Assembly: GCA_050945795.1 (NCBI GenBank)
Contig: JBMNTP010000008.1
Location: 1-61,924 of the forward strand
From: JBMNTP01 sp050945795
Lineage (GTDB): Bacteria > Bacillota > Clostridia > Christensenellales > MGBC116941
DNA: 61,924 bases
Direction of reading: 5' to 3'
Position 1 is the stretch's first letter; every line of letters begins with the position of its first letter. Below are positions 43,457-53,082 of this stretch, piece after piece. The position numbers and the translations under genes are program-made. The notes under the pieces are model-generated. The model searched no databases and had not been told where the DNA came from. It was given only the letters and a program-made list of their open reading frames with translations.

Positions 43457-43879
43457 CTACTCGCCCTCGTCCTGTGGATATACGCTAACCTCAATCCGAA
43501 CGAGCGAGCGCCGCAACAATACCTGACTGCTGCGTATCGCCAAATCGTCCGACCTTTCCTGAAGCAGCGCTTCCGCCTTTTCGCGGTCGGTTTCGGCTCT
43601 GGCAAGATCAATCTCCTCCGGCCGTTGCGCGATACTCGTCAGTATTTGAACGGTATCATTTTCTATAACCGCGACACCACCAAACAACGCCATTTTCTGC
43701 TCAACTCCCTCATCGATTATTCGGAGTATGCCGTCGCCAAGCGCTGTCGAAGTGGCGACATGGCCGGGCAAAACGCCCATATCCCCATCAAGAGCGCGAA
43801 AAACAAGCATATCGGCTTTTTGATCTATCTTTATGCCGCGCGGCGTTATAATTTGCAAATGCAGCTTTTTTTCACCCAT
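43457..43879 (-). CDS. atpC: F-type ATP synthase epsilon subunit
   Basis: The protein has 140 residues. An N-terminal beta sandwich (LHLQIITPRGIKI, GDMGVLPGHVA and GGVAVIENDTVQILT) is followed by a two-helix C terminus. It is a rotor-stalk subunit that also inhibits ATP hydrolysis. The ATG follows ggggtgagg and the gene is the last of the operon, 4 bases past atpD. Confidence 0.95.
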   Translation of the reverse strand: MGEKKLHLQIITPRGIKIDQKADMLVFRALDGDMGVLPGHVATSTALGDGILRIIDEGVEQKMALFGGVAVIENDTVQILTSIAQRPEEIDLARAETDREKAEALLQERSDDLAIRSSQVLLRRSLVRIEVSVYPQDEGE

Positions 43880-43883
43880 GACC

Positions 43884-45281
43884 TCACCCCTTGGCTCGTC
43901 TGAACCTGCTTGTTACCTCATCTATGGTGCCGGCGTTTAAAAACATGCCTTCAGGTATCTCGTCATGCACGCCGTCAATAATCTCCTTAAATCCTCGTAC
44001 CGTCTCATCAACGCTTACATACCTGCCGGGTATAGACGTATACTTTTCAGCCACATAAAACGGCTGTGATAAGAACCTCTGCACCTTCCTCGCCCTGCTT
44101 ACAATCTGCTTATCACTTTCAGACAGCTCGTCAACGCCGAGTATAGCAACTATGTCCTGCAAATCGTTATACCGCTGCAAAATGCTCTGCACCGCGCGCG
44201 CCACGCGATAATGCTCCCTGCCTACGATAGTTTGGTCGAGTATCCGCGATGTCGATTCGAGCGGATATACCGCTGGATATATGCCCTGCTCTACAATTGA
44301 GCGGGATAATACCGTTATGGCATCGAGATGCGCAAATGTCGTGGCGGTGGCGGGATCTGTAAAGTCGTCGGCGGGAACATATATCGCCTGCACGGATGTA
44401 ATAGAGCCGGACTTTGTCGAAGTGATGCGCTCTTGCAGGCTGCCTATCTCATTAGCCAGCGTAGGCTGATAACCAACGGCGCTCGGCACCCTGCCAAGCA
44501 GCGCCGATACCTCAGAGCCCGCCTGTACAAAACGGAATATATTATCTATAAACAGCAGCACGTCCTGCTGCGCTTCATCTCTAAAATACTCCGCCATAGT
44601 AAGGCCGGTAAGTCCTACGCGCATCCTGACGCCGGGCGGCTCATTCATCTGTCCGAACACTAACGCCGTTTTATCTATAACTCCGGATTTAATCATGTCG
44701 TAGTATAAATCGTTTCCTTCGCGCGTACGCTCGCCAACACCTACGAAAACCGAATAACCGCCATGCTCCGTCGCTATATTATTTATAAGCTCCATTATAA
44801 GCACCGTTTTACCAACGCCGGCGCCGCCAAAAAGGCCTATTTTGCCGCCCTTTGGATAAGGGCAAAGGAGGTCTATGGCTTTTATGCCGGTTTCAAGCAC
44901 CTTGGGCGTGGCAATCTGCTCCGATAAACGCGGCGGCTCCCTATGAATGGGCCAGTATTCCTCCGCTTCAGGGTCCGGCTTATTGTCAATCGCTTTGCCC
45001 AGCACATTTAACATGCGCCCCAGCGTCTTTTCGCCTACCGGCACAGATATGGCCGAGCCGGTATCAATCGCCTCCATGCCGCGTTTAAGGCCGTCTGTAG
45101 GATGCATGGAGATGCAGCGCACAGTATTGTCGCCAAGATGCTGCACCACCTCCATAACGACTGTATCATCGCCGTTTTTTACTTCTATAGCATTATATAA
45201 AGCAGGCAATCCGCTTTCAAACCTGATATCGAGCACCGCCCCGATTATTTGAACAATCTTGCCTGTATTTGTATCGGTCAA
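43884..45281 (-). CDS. atpD: F-type ATP synthase beta subunit (catalytic)
   Basis: The protein has 465 residues. GGAGVGKTVLIMEL is the Walker A loop, FVGVGERTREGNDLY contains the catalytic Glu, and ALLGRVPSAVGYQPTLA and the DELSESDK motif (DELSEED elsewhere) are visible. It makes ATP in the F1 head. It starts with TTG (aggtggga upstream), 13 bases after atpG. Confidence 0.98.
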   Translation of the reverse strand: MTDTNTGKIVQIIGAVLDIRFESGLPALYNAIEVKNGDDTVVMEVVQHLGDNTVRCISMHPTDGLKRGMEAIDTGSAISVPVGEKTLGRMLNVLGKAIDNKPDPEAEEYWPIHREPPRLSEQIATPKVLETGIKAIDLLCPYPKGGKIGLFGGAGVGKTVLIMELINNIATEHGGYSVFVGVGERTREGNDLYYDMIKSGVIDKTALVFGQMNEPPGVRMRVGLTGLTMAEYFRDEAQQDVLLFIDNIFRFVQAGSEVSALLGRVPSAVGYQPTLANEIGSLQERITSTKSGSITSVQAIYVPADDFTDPATATTFAHLDAITVLSRSIVEQGIYPAVYPLESTSRILDQTIVGREHYRVARAVQSILQRYNDLQDIVAILGVDELSESDKQIVSRARKVQRFLSQPFYVAEKYTSIPGRYVSVDETVRGFKEIIDGVHDEIPEGMFLNAGTIDEVTSRFRRAKG

Positions 45282-45294
45282 TACAATCCCACCT

Positions 45295-46143
45295 TTATTT
45301 CAATATGTTCGCGCCGCTAACAATCTCGTTTAGCTCTTGCGTGATAGTAGCCTGTCGCTTGCGGTTATACATGCGATTTAGATCTTCTATAATGTCGCTG
45401 GCGTTTTTACTCGCCGACTCCATATTAACCATACGCGAGGCGTGCTCGCATGTTACCGCCTCCGACGCCGCCGCAAAAAAATATGCGTGCAGATACAGCG
45501 GCATTATATGATCTAGAAACGCCGATACATCCGGCTCATATCCCATACCGCCGTATTTCGGCGCTTCGTATGTGTCCTCTGTAATAGGCAACACCTTTTC
45601 AACGCGCGGTATATAGTTTAGCGGCGATTCAAAATAAGTATATGCTATAAATATCTCGTCAACCTCGCCGGAAACATACAATGATGTAGTAAGATCGGCT
45701 AATCTCCCCGCGCCCTCATATATTTGCGCCTCTGATATGCCGGTAATTCTTCGCATTATGTTTTTGTCGCGGCGCTTAAAATACTCGCTGCCCTTTGAGC
45801 CTATTACCAGCAGCCTCTCATTTTTGCCCTCGTTCATATGCTCAAGAGCCTTTTCGCAAATGTTTATATTATAACTGCCGCACAGCCCCTTGTCGCTTGT
45901 TATTATTATATAAGCGGTGCTTCTTAGCGGCCTTTGCATAGTGAAAACATTTTTATAAGCCTCTTCAGAGGTTTTAAGAATATCCAGATTGCTTTTTAGC
46001 GCTTTATAAAGCGGACGGGCGCCTTCAAGCCGCCGCCTCGCCTTTCTAAACTTAGAGGAAGAAACCATGTCCATCGCTTTCATAATCTGTTTCGTAGTGC
46101 TTACGTTTGTTATTCTTTGCTTAATAGCTTTCATCGAAGACAT
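45295..46143 (-). CDS. atpG: F-type ATP synthase gamma subunit
   Basis: The protein has 282 residues. KAIKQRITNVSTTKQIMKAM at the N terminus and the C-terminal ESASKNASDIIEDLNRMYNRKRQATITQELNEI are the paired helices of the rotor shaft. YIIITSDKGLCGSYN lies in the central globular domain. It couples the ion ring to the F1 head. aggagg lies before its ATG. Confidence 0.97.
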   Translation of the reverse strand: MSSMKAIKQRITNVSTTKQIMKAMDMVSSSKFRKARRRLEGARPLYKALKSNLDILKTSEEAYKNVFTMQRPLRSTAYIIITSDKGLCGSYNINICEKALEHMNEGKNERLLVIGSKGSEYFKRRDKNIMRRITGISEAQIYEGAGRLADLTTSLYVSGEVDEIFIAYTYFESPLNYIPRVEKVLPITEDTYEAPKYGGMGYEPDVSAFLDHIMPLYLHAYFFAAASEAVTCEHASRMVNMESASKNASDIIEDLNRMYNRKRQATITQELNEIVSGANILK

Positions 46144-46155
46144 GGCGTCACCTCC

Positions 46156-47667
46156 TTACTCGTAGCTGTGCAGCTCTTTAAACTCATTTATAGCGCCCTT
46201 AATTTTTTCCTCAAGCTCTTTAGATATATCTCCCGTTTCCCGTATCTCATCTATAATAGCGCGCTTGCTTTGGCAAACAAAGCCTATAAAATCCCTTTGG
46301 AACTCACGAACTCGCTCAACCTTAACATCAAGCAGGTGCTTGTTGATAAGCACATATAAAATCAACACCTGATGCTCTACCGGCATAGGCTTATACTGCG
46401 GCTGTTTGAGTATTTCCATAATGCGCTCGCCCTGCCTTAAATGCTCAAGCGTATCCTTGCTTAAGTCGGAGCCGAACTGTGCGAAAGCCGCCAGCTCCCT
46501 GTATTGCGCGAACTCAATGCGCAGCGGTCCGGCGATATTTTTCATAGCGTTTATCTGGGCGGAGCCGCCTACACGCGAAACCGAGAAACCCGGGTTTATA
46601 GCCGGACGAACGCCGTCGTTAAACAGTTCGGCTTCAAGATAAATCTGCCCGTCGGTTATTGAAATAACGTTTGTCGGGATATAGGCGGATATATCGCCCT
46701 CTTGCGTTTCAATTATAGGAAGAGCCGTAAGCGAACCGCCGCCATGCTCCTCGCTCATGCACGCCGCCCTTTCAAGCAGGCGGGAATGCAGATAGAAAAC
46801 ATCGCCGGGATACGCTTCACGCCCGGGTGGCCGGCGCAAAAGCAGGCTTATCGTGCGATACGACACAGCGTGCTTTGACAAATCGTCATATACAATAAGA
46901 ACGTCCTTGCCTTCTTCCATCCATTGCTCGCCGATAGCGCAGCCGGCGTAAGGCGCGATATATTGAAGCGGCGCCGAATCGCTGGCGGTCGAAACAACAA
47001 CTGTTGTATATTCCATAGCTCCGGTTTCATTAAGAACCTTTATAAGGCGCGCCACCGTAGACGCCTTTTGCCCTATCGCCACATATATGCACAGCACATC
47101 TTTGTCCTTCTGGTTGATAATAGTATCTATGCAAATGGCGGTCTTGCCGGTCTGGCGATCGCCTATAATAAGCTCTCTTTGTCCCCTGCCAATAGGCACC
47201 ATGGCATCTATAGCCTTAATGCCTGTTTGCAGCGGCACATTAACCTCTCTGCGCATAATAACGCTAGGAGCGGCACTCTCAATTTTGCGATACGCTGTTG
47301 CTGCGATCATTCCCTTGTCGTCTATGGGCTGACCTAGAGAGTTTACAACCCTTCCTAGCATAGCGTCACCGACAGGCACCTCAAGCATTCTTCCTGTCAG
47401 CTTAACGGGATCCCCCGCCTTTATATTAGCATCCGAGCCCATAAGCACCGCTCCGATGCTATCTTCATCAAGGTTTAGCGCTATACCGTAAACACCGCCG
47501 GGAAACTCTAATAGCTCGCCGCTCATAGCGCCATGCAATCCATAAACGCGGGCTATGCCGTCTCCAACTTGTATTACTGTACCCGCCTCGGAAACATCGA
47601 GCGCGGATGAAAATTCTTTTATCTGCTGCTTTATAACCATGCTTATTTCATCAGGCTTTACAATCAT
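46156..47667 (-). CDS. atpA: F-type ATP synthase alpha subunit (regulatory)
   Basis: The protein has 503 residues. GDRQTGKTAICIDTI is the Walker A loop; the family signature SVSRVGGSAQ (for PSVSVSRVGGSAQ) and GRVVNSLGQPID are present. Alpha subunits alternate with beta in the F1 head and bind non-catalytic nucleotide. The ATG overlaps the atpH stop (ATGA), so the two are translationally coupled. Confidence 0.97.
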   Translation of the reverse strand: MIVKPDEISMVIKQQIKEFSSALDVSEAGTVIQVGDGIARVYGLHGAMSGELLEFPGGVYGIALNLDEDSIGAVLMGSDANIKAGDPVKLTGRMLEVPVGDAMLGRVVNSLGQPIDDKGMIAATAYRKIESAAPSVIMRREVNVPLQTGIKAIDAMVPIGRGQRELIIGDRQTGKTAICIDTIINQKDKDVLCIYVAIGQKASTVARLIKVLNETGAMEYTTVVVSTASDSAPLQYIAPYAGCAIGEQWMEEGKDVLIVYDDLSKHAVSYRTISLLLRRPPGREAYPGDVFYLHSRLLERAACMSEEHGGGSLTALPIIETQEGDISAYIPTNVISITDGQIYLEAELFNDGVRPAINPGFSVSRVGGSAQINAMKNIAGPLRIEFAQYRELAAFAQFGSDLSKDTLEHLRQGERIMEILKQPQYKPMPVEHQVLILYVLINKHLLDVKVERVREFQRDFIGFVCQSKRAIIDEIRETGDISKELEEKIKGAINEFKELHSYE

Positions 47668-48206
47668 TCATTGGCTCCTCCTCTCTTAAGGCTCTCTTTC
47701 ATATTGCTCAGCTGTGTTCTTACTGTGCGGTCGATCAGATATCCGTTTAAGTGTATATAGAATCCGCCGAGCAAGGAGGCATCTACTCTTGGAAGCAACT
47801 CCACCTGTTTGTTTGTTTTTTCCGACAGTACAGCATGAAGCTTTGATAGCTGCCGTTCGCTTAACTGTGAAGCGGATACGACGCTTGCCACCATTTTGCC
47901 GGTATGCCGGTTTTTCATATCTATATAAGCTGTAAGGGCAGGTACAATCATGGCCTCGCGGCTTTTAGAAATAGCAAGAAATAATAAGCCCATAAGGTCA
48001 TCCGAAACGCCGTCTTTAAAAAGGCTTTGCAAAAGTTCACGCTTGGCAGCGTCTGGTATATGCGGATGCTGCATAAAGCTTTGCAGCCGCTCGTTTTCAA
48101 GCGCGTCTCTAACTATAGCGGCTTGCTTTGCATGCTCTTCAAGCATTCCGCTTTCAAGCGACAGCTCAAATAAAGCGGCGGCATAGCGATCTTTTAGCTC
48201 AGCCAT
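47664..48206 (-). CDS. atpH: F-type ATP synthase delta subunit
   Basis: The protein has 180 residues. DRYAAALFELSLESG is the typical start, and the C terminus has ASLLGGFYIHLNGYLIDRTVR. It joins the top of the F1 head to the peripheral stalk. Its start overlaps atpF by 13 bases and has ctggagg before the ATG. Confidence 0.95.
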   Translation of the reverse strand: MAELKDRYAAALFELSLESGMLEEHAKQAAIVRDALENERLQSFMQHPHIPDAAKRELLQSLFKDGVSDDLMGLLFLAISKSREAMIVPALTAYIDMKNRHTGKMVASVVSASQLSERQLSKLHAVLSEKTNKQVELLPRVDASLLGGFYIHLNGYLIDRTVRTQLSNMKESLKRGGANE

Positions 48207-48748
48207 GCCGATTCCTCCAGTTCAGCTATCGCCTCGTCAAACAGCCTGTCCTGCGTATCGCTGTCTATGGTCTTTTCAACAAACTTGCCCGCCATAAGTG
48301 AGGAAGCCTCGATGATGTAAAGCCTTGTTTCCTCCTTTAGGCGCTCCCTTTCACTCATAGCGCTCTGTTCGGCGCGCTGCTTTATATCAGCCGCCTCGCT
48401 TCTCGCTAAATCTATAATACGCCGGCTTTTTTCAGAAGCGGTAAGCCTGGCCGCTTCTAAAATCTTAACGCGCTCAGCATCAATCTCTCTTAGTTTTTTC
48501 TCATATCCAGCCTTAAGCGCGTCCGCTTCGACCATTTTATTTCGGGCCTCATCGAGCTGCCCGCTTATCCTCTCGCTACGCTTGCGCATAAACTCCTGCA
48601 CCGGCTTATACAGTATAAAGCCCAGAGCGACAGCCAGAATGCAGGCATTAAGCAGGTGGATGCCGGTACTTATAAGCGTTTGCTGATCAAGTCCGAACAC
48701 CCGCCCATCCGGCACAGCGTTAAGCAAAATAGTAACGTCAAAATTCAA
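48194..48748 (-). CDS. atpF: F-type ATP synthase b subunit
   Basis: The protein has 184 residues. One membrane helix (about 26-48, HLLNACILAVALGFILYKPV) is followed by a long charged coiled coil rich in Glu, Arg and Lys, the peripheral stalk. Only one b gene is seen, so a homodimer is expected. It starts with TTG behind aaaggagg. A 192-base gap with no gene separates it from atpE. Confidence 0.93.
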   Translation of the reverse strand: MNFDVTILLNAVPDGRVFGLDQQTLISTGIHLLNACILAVALGFILYKPVQEFMRKRSERISGQLDEARNKMVEADALKAGYEKKLREIDAERVKILEAARLTASEKSRRIIDLARSEAADIKQRAEQSAMSERERLKEETRLYIIEASSLMAGKFVEKTIDSDTQDRLFDEAIAELEESAWLS

Positions 48749-48940
48749 ACCGACAGGCCTCCTTTCTCTAAAACGTCCATATAGTAGGGAATAAGCCTCT
48801 CCTTGCCTATATCGGCTAAAACAGCCATAGCGTATACCTCTCCGGCATATTCAAGCCGAAAACGCATACTGCCCGCTAATTAAATGGCAAAACAATGCCG
48901 TTTATAAAGCGAGCTAATTCCCTATAGTCGTGCCTTTATA

Positions 48941-49219
48941 TTATCCAACCATGTTCTGTAAATACAGGCTGACTAGCGGATTGGCAAACAGCATTATAAT
49001 CGCAATCAAAAGCCCATATATACCCGACGTCTCGGCCATGGCAAGGCCTATAAACATAGTACCCCTTATAGAGTCGGCGGCTTCAGGCTGGCGCGCTATC
49101 GACTCTATGGCGGTAGCCACTATGTTGCCTTGTCCGATAGTTGTAAGCACGCCGTTAAGCAGCGCTATGGCGGCGGCAATATGAGCTACCGCGATTACAA
49201 AAGCTAATGGATCTTGCAT
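48941..49219 (-). CDS. atpE: F-type ATP synthase c subunit (rotor ring), probable Na+ type
   Basis: The protein has 92 residues and two membrane helices around the loop SIARQPEA. The ion carboxylate is Glu63 (MAETSGIY). Gln30 (TIGQGN) and Thr64 stand where Na+-driven rings such as that of Ilyobacter have Gln32 and Ser66. Na+ coupling is therefore inferred. The glycine-rich pattern of helix 1 is weaker than usual (ALLNGVLTTIG). The ATG at 49219 follows ggagga. Confidence 0.93.
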   Translation of the reverse strand: MQDPLAFVIAVAHIAAAIALLNGVLTTIGQGNIVATAIESIARQPEAADSIRGTMFIGLAMAETSGIYGLLIAIIMLFANPLVSLYLQNMVG

Positions 49220-49280
49220 AAATAATTCCTCCAATACTTCTACTTATCTTAGTTTATATTTGCACGGCGCAATAAGCGCC

Positions 49281-49958
49281 CTACTCTGTCGCCCCTCTTA
49301 TAAACATGAGGCTTAGTACACAGAAAATATATGTTTGCAGCGCTCCCAGCGCCAAATCAAAATACGCATGCAGCACCGCGGGAATGCCGAATCTAAATAT
49401 CATGGGCGGCAGCGTGTAAATCATAGTCATAAGTATCAATCCCGCCAGCACATTTCCAAAAAGCCTAAAGCTTAGGGAGATTGGGCGCGCCAGTTCGCCT
49501 ATTAGATTCAAAGGGAAAAATATAGGATGAGGATAGAAAAAGCTCTTTAAATACTCCCCTTTCCTATATTTGATGCCCATATACTGTATCAATATAAATG
49601 TCGCAAGGGAGAAGGCAAAAGTGACAGTCCAATCGGCGGTAGGCGGCCGAAATCCCAACACGCCACTTATATTCGATACGAATATAAATACAAATACGGT
49701 AAAAAACCATTGTCCAAGCGGCAACAGCTTTTCTCCGCCGGTATTGCGCATAAAGTTGTCAAATATCTCTATCGCCGCCTCGATGGCGTTTTGAAAGCCT
49801 TTAGGCGTTTTTTCGAACTTACGAAGCTTTATGCGCACAAAAATCGCTAACGCGATAAGCAGCAGCATGATAATCCATGTATTTAATATTGTTCTTGTAA
49901 TCCATACCTCAATGTCGCCTATTTTTAACACCCAGAGGTTATCGATATTAAACTCCAC
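49281..49958 (-). CDS. atpB: F-type ATP synthase a subunit
   Basis: The protein has 225 residues and about five or six membrane helices. ELARPISLSFRLFGNVLAG carries the conserved Arg facing the c ring, and an Asn follows in the same helix. It forms the ion half-channels. It starts with GTG behind aggaggtgg. Confidence 0.95.
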   Translation of the reverse strand: MEFNIDNLWVLKIGDIEVWITRTILNTWIIMLLLIALAIFVRIKLRKFEKTPKGFQNAIEAAIEIFDNFMRNTGGEKLLPLGQWFFTVFVFIFVSNISGVLGFRPPTADWTVTFAFSLATFILIQYMGIKYRKGEYLKSFFYPHPIFFPLNLIGELARPISLSFRLFGNVLAGLILMTMIYTLPPMIFRFGIPAVLHAYFDLALGALQTYIFCVLSLMFIRGATE

Positions 49959-50000
49959 GGAAAAACCACCTCCTACGCGTTTTCAAAAGCCTAAATACCA

Positions 50001-50372
50001 TCAGGCCTTTGAAGTAAATTTAAGCAAATAAACGGCTATCTGAAAAGTAATTATACCTGCCGCCGCCCCCCACAAATTTATAAACGGCACAAATACCGCC
50101 AGCATAAGCACCGCGCCTGTTAGCAGCAGCCGCAAAAAATGCTGAAGGCGAATATAATTGTCCGCCGCCTTTGTTTCCATTTTAAGAGCCTTATCAATTG
50201 CCCGCTCTAAAAGTATTACCTTCAAAGCGCTTACCGCCGCCCCTAATACAGCGCCAAGCGCAAACGGCAAAACATCGAGCGAGCGGTAAAAAGCAGCGCC
50301 CGCCGCTATAATAATCAGCAGCAAAATGCCGATTGTCTTAATCATCTTTTTAGAAAGGTCAGATTGTTCCAT
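50001..50372 (-). CDS. atpI: ATP synthase protein I (AtpI)
   Basis: The protein has 123 residues with four membrane helices (TIGILLLIIIAAGAAF, VLPFALGAVLGAAVSALKVI, LLLTGAVLMLAVFVPF, AGIITFQIAVYLL). AtpI assists assembly of the c ring and is the usual second gene of Firmicute atp operons. gaaagggg lies before the ATG. Confidence 0.85.
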   Translation of the reverse strand: MEQSDLSKKMIKTIGILLLIIIAAGAAFYRSLDVLPFALGAVLGAAVSALKVILLERAIDKALKMETKAADNYIRLQHFLRLLLTGAVLMLAVFVPFINLWGAAAGIITFQIAVYLLKFTSKA

Positions 50373-50394
50373 ATTGCCCCTTTCAAGCCGTTCG

Positions 50395-50628
50395 TCACTT
50401 TTTAGCGGCTAAGTCAAACAGCGCCTTTAATGCCGCTCCTACCCCAAGAAGAGAAAAAAGCAGCAGTAGCCATGGCGAAGTATTCAAGAGGTTATCCAAA
50501 AACCTGCCGAGAAACACGCCGATCAACACACAAGCTGCCATCGTTATCCCGATTTGCGAGAAAAAGGATAACGCCTTCAAAAACTCCCTATTTTGTTTCT
50601 TATCATCTTTTCGCGGCCTGTCCTTCAG
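50395..50628 (-). CDS. atpZ: AtpZ-like small membrane protein at the head of the F-type operon
   Basis: The protein has 77 residues if begun at CTG 50628. Two membrane helices (FFSQIGITMAACVLIGVFL and SPWLLLLFSLLGVGAALKALF) and the motif GRFLDN match AtpZ, which acts with AtpI on the c ring or on Mg2+/Ca2+ entry. Upstream of the first standard start (TTG 50580), the frame stays open through KDRPRKDDKKQNREF, a charged lead as in relatives. The only good ribosome site, aaaggag at 50638-50644, points to CTG 50628 or ATT 50631. Confidence 0.65.
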   Translation of the reverse strand: MKDRPRKDDKKQNREFLKALSFFSQIGITMAACVLIGVFLGRFLDNLLNTSPWLLLLFSLLGVGAALKALFDLAAKK

Positions 50629-50644
50629 AATTATTAACTCCTTT

Positions 50645-51110
50645 CAGTTTTCAAAACATACCCGCAATATAAAAAATAGAGCGCAAATGGCTTATTAGAT
50701 CATTTTCGCCCTCTATGGGAATATACGATACTATATATTAATACCACTGCGTAAACTTTGCTTAATTGATTGTCGTATTTCTCGCCTTATTAAATTATTA
50801 CCCCCGCCATATATAAATGCGCGTTTCTCATTGCAAAACTGCATTTTAATCCATCAAACATTGTTTATTCTACCATAAGCAGAGGAAAATCACCAGACAA
50901 TTTTAAAATATGCCCATAAGTGGAAACAAAAGGCATATCCACAAAAAAGCAATTTTAAATGTTATAAACGCGATAACGCTGAAAATCTCCGTTCTACAGC
51001 GACAGCATATTTATGCGCCGCTATAAACTGCACCATCGCATTCTAGCTATTAAAGGCGTAAGCTAAAGCATACCCACCGCGAAGCATCACCCTGGCATAA
51101 CCAAACCCAG
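50645..51110. other. AT-rich intergenic region upstream of the F-type operon
   Basis: I see no gene. On the minus strand TTGCAA (50836-50831) and TATATG (50813-50808) are separated by 17 bases and could be the operon promoter, leaving a leader of about 150 bases. The rest is AT-rich and contains no clear terminator for the radical SAM gene, which ends at 51111. Confidence 0.4.
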
Positions 51111-52871
51111 CTATCTTAATATAATATCTAGCGGCATTTCATTAAGCTGCCAGCGGCGTGTAACAGGATTCCTTTTATCCGCATCATAATCAACCCAGCA
51201 TACAGTATTTGCGGCGTAAAGCAGCGCCGCGCCACGCCGTACCCCTTTTTTAGGCGCGGTAGCCGGATTATCCGACAGCCAACGTAGCGCTCTCGCCATA
51301 TTATCATCCTGCCTGTATAAACAAGGCGATAGGTAGCCGGTTGAATTGGTCGCAAGCCGGTCACGCACCAGCGCGTCTCTAAGCATTTCACTATCCACAT
51401 TATCAATCGCGGCGCAGTACCGGCTAAACACCGCCGTAAAATCATCTAACGAAGCGCGCGACGCTACGCCCGCCTCATGCGCTGCAACACCAAACTCTTT
51501 AAAAAACTCAAACGGCGTCTTCCCGCTTACACCCAGCACATAATCAAGCGTCAGCGAAAAACGGCCGCTGTTGTATACTCGATCTAAAGCGTTTTCGGTA
51601 TAACGCAGCAGGTCAAAATCCCGCTCTGAAAGCCAAGGCGTAGATTGCACCTCATACGGCGGTTTCTCATCAAAGCTGCAAGGATATTCTTGCGGCTCAT
51701 CACGCATGGCACTGCCGTGCAGCAGCTTTAAAAATCCAAGCTGTAACATATGCGCCTTAAGCGCGTATGCCTTATTAAAGCTCTCGGCAAATATCGGCAG
51801 ATCCTCCTGCGGCAATCCCGCGATAAGGTCAATATGTATATGCATATTGCCCATAGCGATAAGACGGCGAATATTGGCTTGTAAAACAGCGGTATCGGTT
51901 TTTCTGCGTACCGCCTTTAGCGTTGGCTCATGGAACGATTGCATACCTATTTCAAGCTGCACCGCCCCTATCGGTATGTGGTCAAGCAAAGCGAATGTTT
52001 CTTCTTTTAAAATGTCCCCGGCGATTTCAAAATGAAAACAGGCACGGATTGGTATTTCTTCGCCATAATTCTCCAAAATGAACTGTAAAATCTTATTAGC
52101 GTGTACGGCGTTAGCGTTAAATGTTCTGTCGACAAACTTGATTGTGCGCGCGCCGCTGTTTGCGAGCAGCAGCAAATCCCGCCAAATAGCATCAGACGGA
52201 AAATAACGCGGCGCTCCGCATCTGCCCGATAAGCAAAAAGCGCATGAATACGGGCAACCGCGGCTGGTCTCAAAATAAGCGATACGCCCCTCTACCGCGG
52301 CGGCGTACCCCGCTTCAATAGGCGAAGGCACAGGCCCAGATAGCACGCATGGCTCATTTTCGTATATTGTTCCGTCTTTATAACGCCAGCAAAGACCGGC
52401 TATAGCCTGCGCACATTCCGGCAAAAGATCGTTGCTGTCATTGTAAAAAACAGCCTCTAAAAACTCAGCAGCGCTTTTTTCACCTTCTCCGGCCAGTATA
52501 TAATCTATCTGCGTATTGTTTAGCAGTATGTCTTTTACGCGATAGCTTACCTCCGGCCCACCCAGCACAACTATGACGCCCGGCAGTACTCGCTTTAGCT
52601 CGGAGCATAGTTTAAGCGTCACTTCTATATTCCATATATAGCACGAAAACCCGACAACAGCCGGCGCTGTATTTATAATGCGCGTTAGCACCTCGTCCGG
52701 CGGTTGATTTATATTAGCCTCTATAATGCGCACGCGGCTGTACAGCTCCGGCGCATATGCCTTAACGCCCGCCGCTAAACACCATGGCGCGGGAGACGCA
52801 TGTACATATTTTGCATTAAGCACGCAAAACACCGCAGTTCCTTCAGCAGGCATATTATTACTTTGCAGCAA
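51111..52871 (-). CDS. B12-binding-like domain radical SAM protein (DUF4080 type)
   Basis: The protein has 586 residues. The N-terminal part (about 1-150) resembles a cobalamin-binding domain, with VVGFSCYIWNIE and VIVVLGGPEVSYR. The radical SAM cluster motif SRGCPYSCAFCLSG (CxxxCxxC) begins at about 210. SAM-binding LEIGMQSF and IAGLPQED follow. The C terminus (about 440-586) corresponds to a poorly known DUF4080-type region. The reaction is unknown; relatives are often predicted anaerobic oxidoreductases or methylthiotransferases. The TTG at 52871 has aggag 8 bases upstream. Confidence 0.85.
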   Translation of the reverse strand: MLQSNNMPAEGTAVFCVLNAKYVHASPAPWCLAAGVKAYAPELYSRVRIIEANINQPPDEVLTRIINTAPAVVGFSCYIWNIEVTLKLCSELKRVLPGVIVVLGGPEVSYRVKDILLNNTQIDYILAGEGEKSAAEFLEAVFYNDSNDLLPECAQAIAGLCWRYKDGTIYENEPCVLSGPVPSPIEAGYAAAVEGRIAYFETSRGCPYSCAFCLSGRCGAPRYFPSDAIWRDLLLLANSGARTIKFVDRTFNANAVHANKILQFILENYGEEIPIRACFHFEIAGDILKEETFALLDHIPIGAVQLEIGMQSFHEPTLKAVRRKTDTAVLQANIRRLIAMGNMHIHIDLIAGLPQEDLPIFAESFNKAYALKAHMLQLGFLKLLHGSAMRDEPQEYPCSFDEKPPYEVQSTPWLSERDFDLLRYTENALDRVYNSGRFSLTLDYVLGVSGKTPFEFFKEFGVAAHEAGVASRASLDDFTAVFSRYCAAIDNVDSEMLRDALVRDRLATNSTGYLSPCLYRQDDNMARALRWLSDNPATAPKKGVRRGAALLYAANTVCWVDYDADKRNPVTRRWQLNEMPLDIILR

Positions 52872-52952
52872 TCTAAATTCTCCTAAGAAGTATTTGTCCT
52901 CTATATTGTTATAACGGCAAACCCTAAATATTGCAAGGTAGCATGGCTTTAT

Positions 52953-52990
52953 AACAAATCGCAAACCGCTATTGCGATTCGCGATGTGGT
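52953..52990. repeat. Partial dispersed hairpin repeat upstream of the radical SAM gene
   Basis: aatcgcaaacc and a tcgcgatgtggtta end resemble the left part of copies A and B; the atgat core is altered. It lies in the leader of the radical SAM gene. Confidence 0.4.
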
Positions 52991-53082
52991 TATTTATAGT
53001 GCGAGATTAGAATGATCCACTGCATAAATATAAAAGCTTTATAATGGCATCTCCCGCTTTGCAACAGAATTATATATATATA

